Source: Stentor coeruleus (taxonomy: Eukaryota > Ciliophora > Heterotrichea > Heterotrichida > Stentoridae). Taken from it: DNA of 64,000 nt. The notes under the pieces are model-generated. The model searched no databases. It saw only the letters and a list, made by a program, of their open reading frames with translations, and had not been told where the DNA came from. The stretch covers positions 1 to 64,000 of the forward strand of contig MPUH01000219.1 of the NCBI GenBank assembly GCA_001970955.1, given 5' to 3'. A program made the translations under genes and the position numbers. Of this stretch, positions 1 to 12,130 are shown piece by piece (the first letter of the stretch is position 1; each line of letters begins with the position of its first letter).

Positions 1-999
1 AGATTTAGGTCATTAAAAACCATTTGAATAAAAGTTTTGTTTATAATCTGTTTATCCTAAAATTTCTAATTTATCTCTTAGATAGAAATTATTATCTATA
101 TTGGATAATAAGCTTATTAAATTAAGGTATAAATAGTAAGTTTTTTTCTTATAAAATTATGCTATGCTTGACCATAAGCAAAGTAATTAATTTGGTTTTC
201 AGAATATAAAATTTGGGAATTTAAATAAAATTTATGAATTTGCTTATCAGTGTTAGCTTAGCTATATTTTTTTAATTTTAATCGCTTATTCCCCCTTAAA
301 TAGTGAACTTGTGAGATTATTTTTTATATTTAAACCTTGCTTAAGTAGTAAACCTTTTTTTATAAAAATTACATTCACTACTCAAGGGGAAATATGTAAT
401 ATTATAAAGGTTAAGTTGAATATTACCTAAATCACTAACTTAGATTTAATGATAATAAAATTAATGGATTTAGTATATTTTTAGCTTCTTCTTTTTGCTT
501 TATTAGTTTGAATTCATAGCTTAGTATAAGAACTTTTTTTTAGTTTAAAATATTGAAAAGAATTCTTTTTATTTAGAGGAATGCCTTTTAAAAGGCTAAA
601 ATCAATATTTTTATATAAGAAAGTAATTTATAAAGCATTTATATGACTCTATAGTTCACATGAATATATTGAGACCCATAATTTTTTGATTATAGTCTTC
701 AAACTATTTACAAAAAATTTACTCTTATAAAATTCATTAAATTTAGACTTTTACACAGATTTTCTTAAATCTAAACAAGGACAGCCTATTAATAAAGTCA
801 ACCACACTGAGAAAAGCCAAAATTTAATCTTGACTAAAAATGTTGAAATAATTATGTCACATTTTTCCCATAAATATTTTTTTTAAACTACCTTTTTTGC
901 TTATTCTTTTCAAAATTCGCCCCAATACCCTTCAATTACACTTTCTACTTAAAAATATATATTGATGCTTTTAATTAAATCTAATTAGTTATAATTATT
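1..999. other. Non-coding 5' stretch before the first gene
   Basis: No supported gene in about 1 kb of AT-rich sequence. The only structure I noticed is an imperfect inverted repeat (14 of 16 bases pairing) between 292-307 and 374-389, with a related direct copy near 338-352. The last part is presumably the promoter and leader of the gene that starts at 1000. Confidence 0.5.
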
Positions 1000-3900
1000 A
1001 TGTGGGTCCTATTGGTTTTTGCATGCCTTAGTTTTGGACAATTATGCAACGATAATTGTCCTTATTATTGGGTATTCAATATTTAGATAGGAGATTACTA
1101 TTGTGACTATGGCTGTATGACTTCTAGCTGCTTTTTTGACAATGGCGATTGCTATTATTACTGTATGTACACTGGATGTTATATGTCATATGCTGATAAT
1201 ATATGCAATCCAGAATGCAATAATTGGGTATGCGGATTTGATTGGGGTGATTGCAATGAATGCGAAAAAAAAGGCTGCTACATTCACGAAGCTAATGGGA
1301 TTTGTGATTATGAATGCAACTATCCTGAATGCGAATACGACTTTGGAGATTGCACAGAATGTGAAAAAAACAACTGCTATAAATAAGAAGCTGATGGATT
1401 TTGTGATCATCAATGCAACAATATTTATTGCGATTATGATTATGGTGATTGCAATGAATGTCAAAAGCTTGGCTGTTATCAGGAATCAGCAAATGATTAT
1501 TGTAATCATGAATGCAATAACTTTGAATGCAGTTATGACTATGGTGATTGCTCAGTATGTGAAATGAAAGGCTGCTATAATTATTTAGCTGATGGAGTTT
1601 GTAATTCAGAATGCTATTATCCAGAATGTAATAATGACTTTGGGGACTGTACTTTATGCAAAGAAAAAGGATGTAACAATAATCAAAGTGATGGCATTTG
1701 CGATGACTCTTGCAATTTTTATGAATGCCAATATGATTTTGGAGATTGTGTGGTGTGTGGAAAATATTGCACTGAGGAATTATTGAATAATTTAGTTTGT
1801 GATATTGAATGTGCAGTTCCTGAATGCAATTATGATAATAATATTTGTGTAAGTTTTATTTAGGAATTTTGTGCTGAAGACTGTTTGATAAATATGCTGG
1901 GAAATGGAAAATGTGATGATGCATGTTTTGTTAATGAATGTGATTATGATCGTAATGATAAAGATGCATGTAAGCAAACTTACTATGTTTATTCTAATAT
2001 GATGTATGATTATTGTGACTACTATTCTACATTTCCTGCAATTGATTTTGCCTTATATTATAATTATTTCTACAAATTTGGAGAAATTTTGCTAGTTGGC
2101 CCTGGGAAATTTTCTTTGTTTTTTGATTTATATTTTGATTTATGTTTTGAAGATTACAGTTATTTCGATATTACGATTAGACCATTATATTGCAGTGAAA
2201 ATAATATTGATGGATGCTATGAAGAAGGGGAAAAAGCTGTTGTATTAGTTTCAAATAGAGGATGTATGAAGATTCATCAGTATCTTACTATAGAAAATGT
2301 TATTTTTACCCAAGAAGATAATGTAGATCCTTATTGTGATGCATGCAATTATTGTCGAACAGTTATAAGCAATGATTCAGGAACATATGATGATCAAGGA
2401 AATTTTCTGAATTTTGGTAATTATGTTTCTCAAGATTTCTGCGATGATTACAATTCGAAAGAATTATTTTCATTCTTAGATAATTCAGCACTACTCCTCA
2501 AAGTAACTTTTACATAGAATGTTAGCTTTGAAAACATGCGATATGGATACAAAAACCTTATAAAATCAGTTTCGCTAAATGTCACTTTATTAAACGTCAA
2601 CTTTTATAATGTTCATACAAAAGAAGAAGCGCTTTCCATAGAAGGTAATAGTAAATCATTATTTACTTATGAAGGAGGGTTTGTAGAGTTTTTTCACAAT
2701 GGCTATGAGATAACTGCTGATACTGAGTTAAGTTCATTTATAAGTCTAAGTTCAATGAAAAGTATCATAATAAAAGATGTTAGCTTTTGGGGAAATTTAG
2801 TGAATTCTGAAAATGGAAACTTACTTTTTATAAAAAATGCTTATAAAGCAAACTTTACTGGACTTGCATTTAGAGATAATTATGCTAACAACTATTTAAT
2901 CGAGATTTATCAAAATTTTACTAAGTATGAAGATGATTATTTTATTTCAATATCTGAGAGCACTTTTGAGAAAAATTTTATAAACAGAGCTATAGACATA
3001 TATTACACTGCAGCATGCCAGAATGTTCATATTTTAAGCAATACATTTTTAGATAATATCGCTAATGAAATCATTTATATGTATTATGATAAAGATTATT
3101 CTCAAAGATGCCTCTCATCATTAAAGTGGTCTACAAAAATTCAAGAGAATAATTTTATCAGCAACTACGCCAAATTAAACCTCGTTAAAATAAAAAAACT
3201 TGGTAATGTCCAACTATCAAATAACACCATAGAGAAAAACGGAGAGTTTATCAATCCAAATACAGAAATTGCCTTAAACATTTCTCAATCTCCTAATGCT
3301 TATTTGAAATTAGGCTTTCCATCATTTGAGTCAGATCTCTGCAAATCACTATTAGATTTAGAAAGTGTTGCCGGTCTAAACATTACAGATCTGCTAATCG
3401 AATATAATCTTTGCCCATTAATAAGCATAACAAATAATACCAAATTTCTAAACTTTGAAAAAAACAGTTTTTTGCATAATTCTCAGCAAGAAAATGAATG
3501 GTTTATATCAATAAATTCAGAGTTCTGCAAAGCTAAAGACTTTGTTTTTATGAATAATACATACAGCAGCACACTTAAAAGCCTCATTTATCTTGAGGGG
3601 TCAACAAAGTATCAGAACTGCAGTTTAGATAATATTTATATCGAAAAAAGCATAGAAACTATAACTTCAAAATATATAAAGAATTTAGTAATTTCATCTT
3701 TGACAGTAGTAGAAAGTATAGAAAGTGTGCACTCAATAATATCTTTTGCAGTATCATCAAATTCTACTTTTTTGTTATCAAATTCACATTTTGAAAAAAC
3801 TAAATCGAATTTCGTTAGTTTCAAAGCAGAAGGAAATGAAAATTCTTTATTCATAAATATTGATTCAGTAAATGTTTTTATGCATGAATCAGAAACACTA

Positions 3901-6900
3901 ATTTATATTGACCCCTTACTGATAATTGATAAAGAAAGCTCAATATTTTTTTTAAACATTTCTGATAGTAATGCTAAACTCTTATCTTTCTCTAACATAG
4001 AAGGAAAATTACTCTTGAGCAATTGCACTTTTATTAACATCAACATTCAGTCTGAAAATTTTATTGAAGTTTCTGGGAATAATGAATTCGCTATAAAAAA
4101 TACTTTGTTTGAGAAAAACTTTGTGAAAAGTATAATATATATATTTAGCAATAAAAATAATACTTTTCTTAGTGTTGAAGATAGCGATTTCATTCAAAAT
4201 CAAGGTATTATAGTTAAAATGATATATGCAACTGCAGAAATAATAAGAACAAATTTCTATGATAATATTGATGATTATGGTTCAATAGCATATTTGACTT
4301 CAGAATCTAAAGTAGTTTTCAAGTATTGCGAAATAAAGAGAAATATTGCATTGAAAAGCGGAGTGATATTGCTAATGACAACATCAAATTTAGAAGTTTA
4401 CGATACTGAATTTTCTCAAAATATTGCTTATGAAAAAGGTGGAGTTATATTTGTAGACCAAAACTCAATCATTGACTTAAAAAAATCTAAATTTATAGAA
4501 AACAAAGCTTATAGAGGCTCTTGTATATTTGCCCAACATTCTTTAACTGAATCTAAAATCACCAATTGCACTTTTTCTCATAACTCAGCAAATTATTCTG
4601 GAAGCGTATGCCTTCTTGAATCTAATATTACACTTACAGAATCCAGTTAGTGTTAATGATAATACCGGAAGATTATATCAAGCATTAGAAATCCTTTATT
4701 ACTCATACGCGAAGATTATATCATGCAATTTCTTTAATCATTTTGGTGTTGGTGCGAATATTGGAGTTGAAGATAGCAGCTTAGTTTATATCAGATTTTC
4801 TAATTTCTTATCAACATCATCTCCACTTTGTTGCAGTGTATTCAAAGTTATTAATAGTTTTTTATCTTGTGATTATTGTTATATTGCCGATGCTATAACT
4901 GATCGTTCTAGTGCGATTTATTGTGAGAAGTCGTAATTTTTAAATAGAAACTGTTCTTTTTCTAACTCTTATATAAAAAATGTGCAAACAAATACTATTG
5001 GATCTGTGATTAATCTAGAAAGTTTTTCAGAAACGTTTATGTTTAATGTGACTATTACCAACTTTGATGGTTCTGCTCTTTATCTTACAAGACTTTCTTC
5101 AGGAACTATTTATAAAAGTAATTTTAAACGTAACATAAATTTAGATGGTTCAGGTATACAAGGAACTGGGATTCAGTGCTTAGAATGCTCACAGGTTATT
5201 ATAAAAGATACTAATTTTAAAAATTTAACTTCATCTGAATATGGAGGTTGCTTGTATTTGAATAATTATAACAACGAAAACAATAATGAGGCAAATGGTA
5301 GTACTTTTGAAAATTGCAAAGCCTAAGTAGGAGGAGGAATATATATAAAAGATACGAAAATTAGTCTATCTAAATGTAATTTCACGGCAAATCAAGCTAA
5401 TAGTGAAGGATTATCATATGAAGGGCAAGGAGGAGCTTTGTTTCTAGAATATCCAAATATTCTGTGTACAGCAGAAATTTCAGATAGTTTTTTTGCAGAT
5501 AATAAAGGTTCCGTAAGTGGAGGTGCTATACAATGGTATCATTATAAAGGTTCAATAAGTATACAATGGTATGATTATCAACCTGTTATAAAGAATTGTT
5601 CATTTAAATCTAACTTTGCTGATTATGGACCAGATACAGCTTCTTTCGCATATAAACTAAATTTTTCAGAATCTCGTCAACTGAGCCAATTGGAATTTGC
5701 TCCAGGACAATCTATTTCAGAACCAATCATAATTTACACTCAAGATCACTATAATCAAATAGTCACTACAGATTCTTCAACTACTGCTGAAATACATGAA
5801 GCAGATTCCTCTAACTATATAGTTTCAGGTGATACTAAAACCACAGCATCTTTCGGTGTACTAAATTTCTCAAATATCATTATCATCGGAACTCCAAATA
5901 CTTCAACTTCTTTATTTATATCATCATCTCTCCAAATTATAGATAGCAATACTCAAGAAATAAGCATAGATATCAGCATGCGTAACTGCATACCTGGAGA
6001 AGTTAATGAAGGAAGTCATACTTGCAAGAAATGTGAAAAAGATACATACAACCTTATCGCAGGGAGTGCATGTGCAAAATGTATAGCTGGAGAAGTTATT
6101 GAAGGAAGTAATACTTGTAAGAAATGTGAAAAAGATACATACAACCTTATCGCAGGGAGTGCATGTGCAAAATGTCCAAATGGTGCTATTTGTCAAGGTG
6201 GAGCTGATATTTATGCAGCACCAGGCTATTGGCGATATGGCAAATTTACTGATATATTTTTTAAATGCTTTTATTCTGAAGCTTGTCTTGGAGAACTTTC
6301 TAGTTCAAGTATTTGTCTTGAAGGGTATACTGGTAATCTTTGTCAAGGATGCTCAGAAGGATATTCTAGAAGTGCAGAAAATCAATGTGCAAAGTGTTTA
6401 AATAAAAATCAAAGCATTTTAATACTTACTGGATGGATGACATTTAATATTTTAGTTATTGCATTTTTGACAGCGTCAAGTATAAATGATGCATTTAAAG
6501 AAGAGTCTATAACTTCTATTTACTTTAAAATTTTCATGAACTATTTGCAACTTGTATCACTTACAATATCATTTGAGTTGAATTGGCCATGGCTAGTTAG
6601 GGAAATGTTTTATTATCAAAAACGAGCTTCTGGAAGTTTAGATCAAATGTACTCTTTTGATTGCTTTTTATATAATGGTATTAAGCCTTTCTATGCAAAA
6701 CTTGTTTTCTTAAATTTAGCGCCATTGCTGTGTGCTTTTGCTTCAGCTGTTTTTTGGCCTGTTTGGGGAAGATTAAGAAAAAGTTCGCATTTGAAACAAA
6801 AATTATTTGGGTCAATGGTAATTCAGTTGTTTATGCTGCATCCGAATTTACTCAAATACAACTTTTCTATATTTAACTGTATGGAAATATCTCCAAGACA

Positions 6901-7743
6901 AAATTATGTTATAACAGATTTATCTATAAAATGCTGGGAAAATGAGCATATTCTTTATTCTGCAATAGTAGCAATTCCTGGTATTTTAGTATGGTGCATT
7001 CTTATACCTGCTTTTTTACTTCTTTTGCTTTATAAGAAAAGAAATCAACTTAGTTCTGAAGCTGAAAAGCTTAAATATGGTTTCTTATATAAGGGTTTCA
7101 ACTTAGTTCTGAAGCTGAAAAGCTTAAGTATGGTTTCTTATATAAGGGTTTCAAGTTAGAAAGATATTATTGGGAATTCGTGATTATGTTAAGAAAAATT
7201 ATTATTATTTGTTCATCTGTTTTTTTGAAAAATATTAATACTGGCATACAAGCTTTGGTAATATTTATAGTTATTCTGTTAGCTTACATTTTTCAGCGCA
7301 AATTAGAGCCATATAGCATAGATCAACTTAATGAAATGGAAATTAAGTCAATAATGGTTTCAATTGTAACTATATACGCTGGACTTTTTTTCCTTACTGA
7401 CCATGTAGATTCAAGTGGTAAAACTATTCTATTTGGCTTTATGGTTTTAGTGAATACAGTTTTTCTTACATATTGGAGTTACTTCACTTTTGGTCATTAT
7501 ATTCGTATATTCTATTTAAAATGCTTGAATTGCAATAGAATTTTTCAAAAGAAAATGAAAAATTGGGCCAATAAAGTAAATCCAAAACGAGAGCTTGTCT
7601 ATACCACTAAAGTAAGACCAAAACGAGAGCTTGTCTATGCCACTAATATGTCATTTAATCTTGAAGACGGACCCAGAATAAATACAATTCAAACAAAAAA
7701 ATCATTTGACTTTGATATTAAGCCTCTGCCTTTTGATCCTTAA
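1000..7743 (+). CDS. Receptor-like LNR / beta-helix / Cys-rich / multi-TM protein, reading frame interrupted
   Basis: The start at 1000 gives a signal peptide (MWVLLVFACLSFG). It is followed by about eight Cys-rich units with the Lin-12/Notch pattern C...C...D.GDC (1050-1980), then a long Asn/Ser/Phe-rich region with N-x-F-x-x-N spacing typical of a right-handed parallel beta-helix (2000-5650). Next come two near-identical 30-residue Cys repeats (5990-6175), an EGF-like stretch, and about seven to nine hydrophobic helices (6410-7500). Four 15-nt introns fit at 1072-1086, 1849-1863, 2503-2517 and 4933-4947; removing each restores the frame. Four faults are not explained by introns: in-frame TAA at 1384 and 5324, a one-base frame change near 4648, and a 53-bp tandem duplication at 7046-7151 that shifts the frame. 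Large ectodomain plus C-terminal helices suggests a surface receptor or adhesion protein; ligand unknown. It may be a recent pseudogene or carry assembly errors. Confidence 0.62.
5986..6176 (+). repeat. Near-identical tandem Cys-rich repeat pair inside the receptor-like gene
   Basis: Two copies of a roughly 90-bp unit encode a pattern with C-x-x-G-E-V, C-K-K-C-E-K and C-A-K-C. The copies differ at only a few bases and the second keeps the frame. The pattern resembles the ephrin-receptor/GCC2-GCC3 type repeat found in many ciliate surface proteins. The near identity points to recent duplication or conversion. Confidence 0.75.
7046..7151 (+). repeat. 53-bp frame-shifting tandem duplication
   Basis: Bases 7046-7098 recur at 7099-7151 with one mismatch. 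Because 53 is not a multiple of three, the frame changes. Reading from the first copy directly into the sequence after the second joins the upstream TM region to the downstream frame (to 7743) without a break, so the single-copy form is the ancestral reading. Confidence 0.8.
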
Positions 7744-8172
7744 ATTTTATTTAGATAGCTTTAGGATAATAGTTTTTAAGTAAAATTGAAAGTAAGCAAA
7801 TAATTTCGAGTCTAGTTTTGAAACATATATAATTACATTTAGCTATAAACTTCTATAAAAAGTAAAATAATTTTTTATTATAAATTCACCTCATTTTTGT
7901 AGTTAGTAAAAACATAGCATTTGTGATTGTAAAATTCTATATATCTTAAATCTCCTTATTCAAGCTACACCAATGTCTGAGGTTTTAGGTACATTTTATT
8001 GATTAGTAAATATTTACAAACGATTTTTGTATCAAAAACACTAAATAAATTTTCATTATAAAATTCTTTTTCATGTTTATTATGCTTATTTTCCTTTGTT
8101 ACCACAATAGAAAATCTTATAAAAAATATTATTTAAGAGGTTTGATAATTTAGAAGTTTATATTTTCCTAAA
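7744..8172. other. Intergenic, convergent gene ends
   Basis: AT-rich spacer of about 430 bp between two genes that end toward each other. I see no gene or repeat in it. Confidence 0.5.
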
Positions 8173-10371
8173 TTAATCTAATAAAATTCCTTCTTGTAGG
8201 CAATAAAACGTTACTTTCATCTCATTCAATTTATCTGCCTCACACTCAAGTCTTTGACTATTTTCCTTAATCCTATTCCTATTTTTTAACTTGAAAACTT
8301 TTGCATGTTGCAGTTTATTCATAATAAACTCTTTATTTTCTTTAACTTTCTATATATTATTTACCTTAAACCTTTGCTGAATCTGTTGAAGTTCATTTTC
8401 ATGAATTGTATATAAATGTTCTTGTTCACGAGCTTTTTTCAATTGATCTCTAACTCGATCTTTTTCATTTGATGTCAAAGATTTGAGTTCTTTGCTCATA
8501 GATTCTAAGCTACGTTTGTTTCCTAATAAAATATTGTCTTTTTTTCTTTTCCCATCTTGAACAGTTTTTTGTTTTCTTTCATCGAAATTCAGTTTGATTT
8601 CAATTAAATCCTGCTTTCTTTGTGATATACGTTCTTCTATCATGCTGATTTTTTCAGAAATTTTATCATCATCTACTGATCGGAAAGATTTAACATGAGC
8701 AACTATTATTTTAATATCCTTAGCAACTTCAAGTTCTTCTTCATTTAAAGCTTTACTAAATTGCTCATTATTCGATTTTTTACTTTGCATTATATCAGCC
8801 TGGATTGATATTTCTAAGCTTTGTGAAGACCCTTCACGTCTTATCTGGGTAACTGAGTTCCTTAGCCCAAAAAGTTGTTCTTGAAGTTTATGCAGTGTAT
8901 CTTCTTTATCATTATTTGCCAAAGTATAATCAGAATATTCTTTTAACACAGTTTCTTTTTTCTTCTGTAATATAGTTAATTCTAAAACTTTATCAGAAAG
9001 TTCTTTTTTAAGATTATGAATACTATTAGTCATATCTTCAACTAAAGATGGGACAACATAAGCAGAAAGCTGTATATCCAAATCAGAAATATGAGCTTGA
9101 AGTTCTTTATGATTATTTATCAAATAAGCGAGTTCTCTTTTTTTTGCTTGGACTTTATTTTCTATTGAAGTCAGTGCTGAGCTAAGTTCTTTTCCCTGCA
9201 TTTCAGTATCATTCATTATAGTCTTTGATTTTGTTAATGTATTTTGATTGTTATTAATAACATCTTGTATCACCTTTATATTATTCTTACAAGCCAAATC
9301 TTCTAAAAAGATCATACTTAGCTTGTCACTACCATCAGTAGAACTTTCATCTGACGACAATTCGAAATCATCATCTGAACATGATTCTTCTTCTTTTACT
9401 TCAATAACCTTACCCACAACTTCATATGATTTGAAATCCAAAGGAATACTATCATGATAATTAGGTAAAGGTATTGATGAATAGTTTTGACTAATAGTTT
9501 CTTTTATAGGAGTTAACTCTTTAAGCCATCTATCTTCTTTAACATCAGTAATTTTAATCCTTTCATTAGAGTTTTTAGCCAACATTTTAGTAATCAAATC
9601 TCTAGCCAAAGGGGGAAAGCTCAAAGGGAATTTTGGTTTATTTTTCGATATATTCAAAAGCATGTTTTTTTTTGTCTGGGATTTAAAAGGTGTGAACCCA
9701 ACAAGCATTTCATAAAGTAAAACTCCAAGACACCATATATCAACAGTTGTATCATGGCATTTTTCTTCAATCATTTCTGGTGGTAAATATTCCAAAGTCC
9801 CACATACAGTTTTCCTTGGTGCTTCATCTTCTTTGCTTTCATAGTTAGACCAGCCGAAATCTGTCAATTTCACTCTTCCATCAGAATCCAATAATATATT
9901 TTCTGGCTTTATATCCCTATGGATAATAGCAGGGTTATGAGAATGTAAATATTCAACAGCTAATACAACTTCTCTAAAAAACTGAGCTGCTTCTACTTCT
10001 ATAAACTGTCTTTGTCTATGAAGTCTGTGATACAAATTCCCCCCATCAGCGAATTCCATGAGTAAGTAAAAATATTTCTCATCTTCAAAATGGTTAAGAA
10101 GCTTGATGATATGTGGATGGTTTAGGTTATACATGATATAAACTTCACGTTTAAATTGAGGAAGCATTCTTGATACTTTTTCTTTGAGGACTTGCTTCAT
10201 TGCGTATACTTTTTTGGAAGTTTTGTGGATGGCTTTCCATACTTCACCAAATGCTCCTTCTCCGAGTTTTTTTTCGAAGTTGAAATCGTTTCTTTTAATC
10301 TCAGGCTCGAGGCCTTTTTGCACTGTGGGTGAGTCGAATAAGTATTTGGCTGGGATTTTTTTATGGTCCAT
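8173..10371 (-). CDS. Aurora-type Ser/Thr kinase with long coiled-coil tail
   Basis: The N-terminal kinase domain (about residues 28-285) has the glycine loop GEGAFGEV, the ATP-binding Lys in YAMKQVL, the catalytic HRDIKPEN, and DFGWS, whose W-S is a hallmark of the Aurora family. The activation segment reads RKTVCGTLEYLPPE. Aurora kinases control mitosis and, in some protists, cilium disassembly. Residues about 340-727 are charged, heptad-like coiled coil, an unusual extension because most Auroras stop soon after the kinase domain. A 15-nt intron at 8350-8364 (GTAAATAATATATAG) holds an in-frame stop; splicing adds about 58 residues and ends at TAA 8173-8175. The predicted protein is 727 aa. 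Retention of the intron would trim the coil. Substrate and partner are unknown; Aurora assignment rests on motifs only. Confidence 0.82.
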
Positions 10372-10878
10372 TTATTTGTAAGAACTGAATATTTTATTAC
10401 GCTTTTAAGTGTATAGTAATAAGGGTTTATATTGAGGGTTTTTGAGGTTTAAAGTTTTGGATGTTTAGGGTAAAGAATTTGAGTTATTTTAGAAGATTGG
10501 GCTATGTTTGGATTGAATGATTATCATGAAAAAAATAGTGTAAAAAAATAAAAGAAGATCCATGATGATGACATATTTTATAAGATTTCAGTAATTTTTG
10601 ATATATCATTAGGGACTTATAAGTAATATGATTATTTTTTGTATAAAAATGTCATCTTAGAAATATTGTATACTTGGATTATCAAATTTTTGAGATTGGA
10701 TTTATGACAGAAAAAATATCTGACTATAGGTGAAAATGTATTTAAAGTTCGGATTAATAAAAACCTTCAAAGATTATAAACTATGCTTTACAAGTCAGAA
10801 AATCATATTAAAATAATATTTAATAATCATATGTCTTGAGAGTTTTATTATCAAAAGGCAATAAGAAATTTTACATAA
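10372..10878. other. Intergenic, divergent promoters
   Basis: About 500 bp separates the starts of the Aurora-type kinase (minus strand) and the sorting nexin (plus strand). It presumably holds both promoters. I recognise no specific site. Confidence 0.45.
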
Positions 10879-12033
10879 ATGGAAGAGATTCCTGAAGCAA
10901 GCGAAGAAGGGACAGATTCCATAATCCAAGATATCCCTATTTTTGAAAAGAAACCTCCAATGATCATCATAACCTCTCCAACATTCATCAAAGAAAACAT
11001 AATGAAATATGTGAGTTATAAAATTATCCTTCGAGACGAAGATAATGGATGTACAATCCAAAGACGCTTTAGTGAATTTAAGCATCTAAGAAAACTGCTC
11101 TTATCAATATGGGGAGGAAGTTATATACCACCATTACCAAAATCCAAATTCATAGTATACAATATATAGGGTAGTTTTAAACCAGATTTCATTGAAGATC
11201 GAAGAAAAATCTTAGAAAAATTCCTCCAAGGATGCTGTGAAATCCCTTACATTTACAATTTCAAAGACTTCCAAGCTTTTCTTCGACTCCCCGATACTTT
11301 CATATCCCCAAAATACTCATATCCTGATATTTCTATAATATTAGAAGATACTTTTGAAGATAACTGTAGGAATACAGTTAATGATGATTATATTGAAAAA
11401 GCTGGCTATGCACTGAAAAACTTCCAAACAGCTATTGAAAGACTGAAAATATTTGAAGTTTTTATTGAGAAAAGCTGTGAGAAAATGGAAAAATATCAGA
11501 TAAGCTTTAATAAACTTATGAATACAACTAGACATGTAGCTAGTGTGTATTTACGTAGAAGGTTTGAGACTAAGGTAAGAGAAATGCATGTAAATCCTTA
11601 TTGGGTATTAAATGATTGGGTTAAAGCTGAGATTTTAGATACTGAAGCTATTATTGAAGCACTTAATATATTGAATGAATATGGAAACATTGTAGTAAAG
11701 CTTAAAGAGAAACTTGAGCAAGATTCAATAAAACTTCAAGAGAGTCGAGAGGGTAAAAAGAATATTTTAAACATCTTTCATATAAAATCTCCTGAAGAAA
11801 CTATTAGAGAGTTAACTGAAACTGTTGAGAGAACTGAAGCAGATCTTGAATCCTGCCTATTAATAAGAGGAACACTTTATTATGTTCTCTTCGAAAGTGA
11901 CATTTTCAGCTTTATCGGGAAAAAAAGCACCATATTCCAACAGTCCTTAAACGATTTCTCATCAAAAACAGCAGAAGAATTTGAAGAGATTATAAAACAA
12001 ATCAACCAAATGGCTGCAAATTTCTCTGATTAA
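10879..12033 (+). CDS. Sorting nexin, PX domain plus BAR-like coiled coil
   Basis: After about 25 acidic residues a PX domain follows (about 30-140), with the RRFSEFKHLRKLL signature that contributes the Arg for phosphoinositide binding, and the proline-rich PPLPKSK loop. The C-terminal half is helical and charged and matches the BAR-like region of SNX1/SNX2/Vps5-type nexins, which bend endosomal membranes for retrograde sorting. A 15-nt intron at 11155-11169 carries an in-frame TAG; removal joins KFI to GSFKPDF right inside the PX domain, so the two open segments are one gene. Predicted length 379 aa. A paralog of the same layout lies at 33093-34055 on the other strand. Confidence 0.85.
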
Positions 12034-12130
12034 CATAACAAAATCACCTTTAATCCATAACCCTCATATAAATTCTATCTAAAACCTATAATTCTATAAC
12101 AGTTACTAAAAGTTATACTAAATTTATCTT

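Noticed and set aside
1136-1567. 143-codon open frame overlapping the Cys-rich repeats
   Set aside because: It is a shifted reading of the repeats; only the other frame shows the Cys spacing and the intron-restored continuity.
1384-5326. Reassignment of TAA to Gln
   Set aside because: Two TAAs in the first gene would suit Gln, but TAA ends many other genes at expected family lengths, and most other in-frame stops vanish with 15-nt introns.
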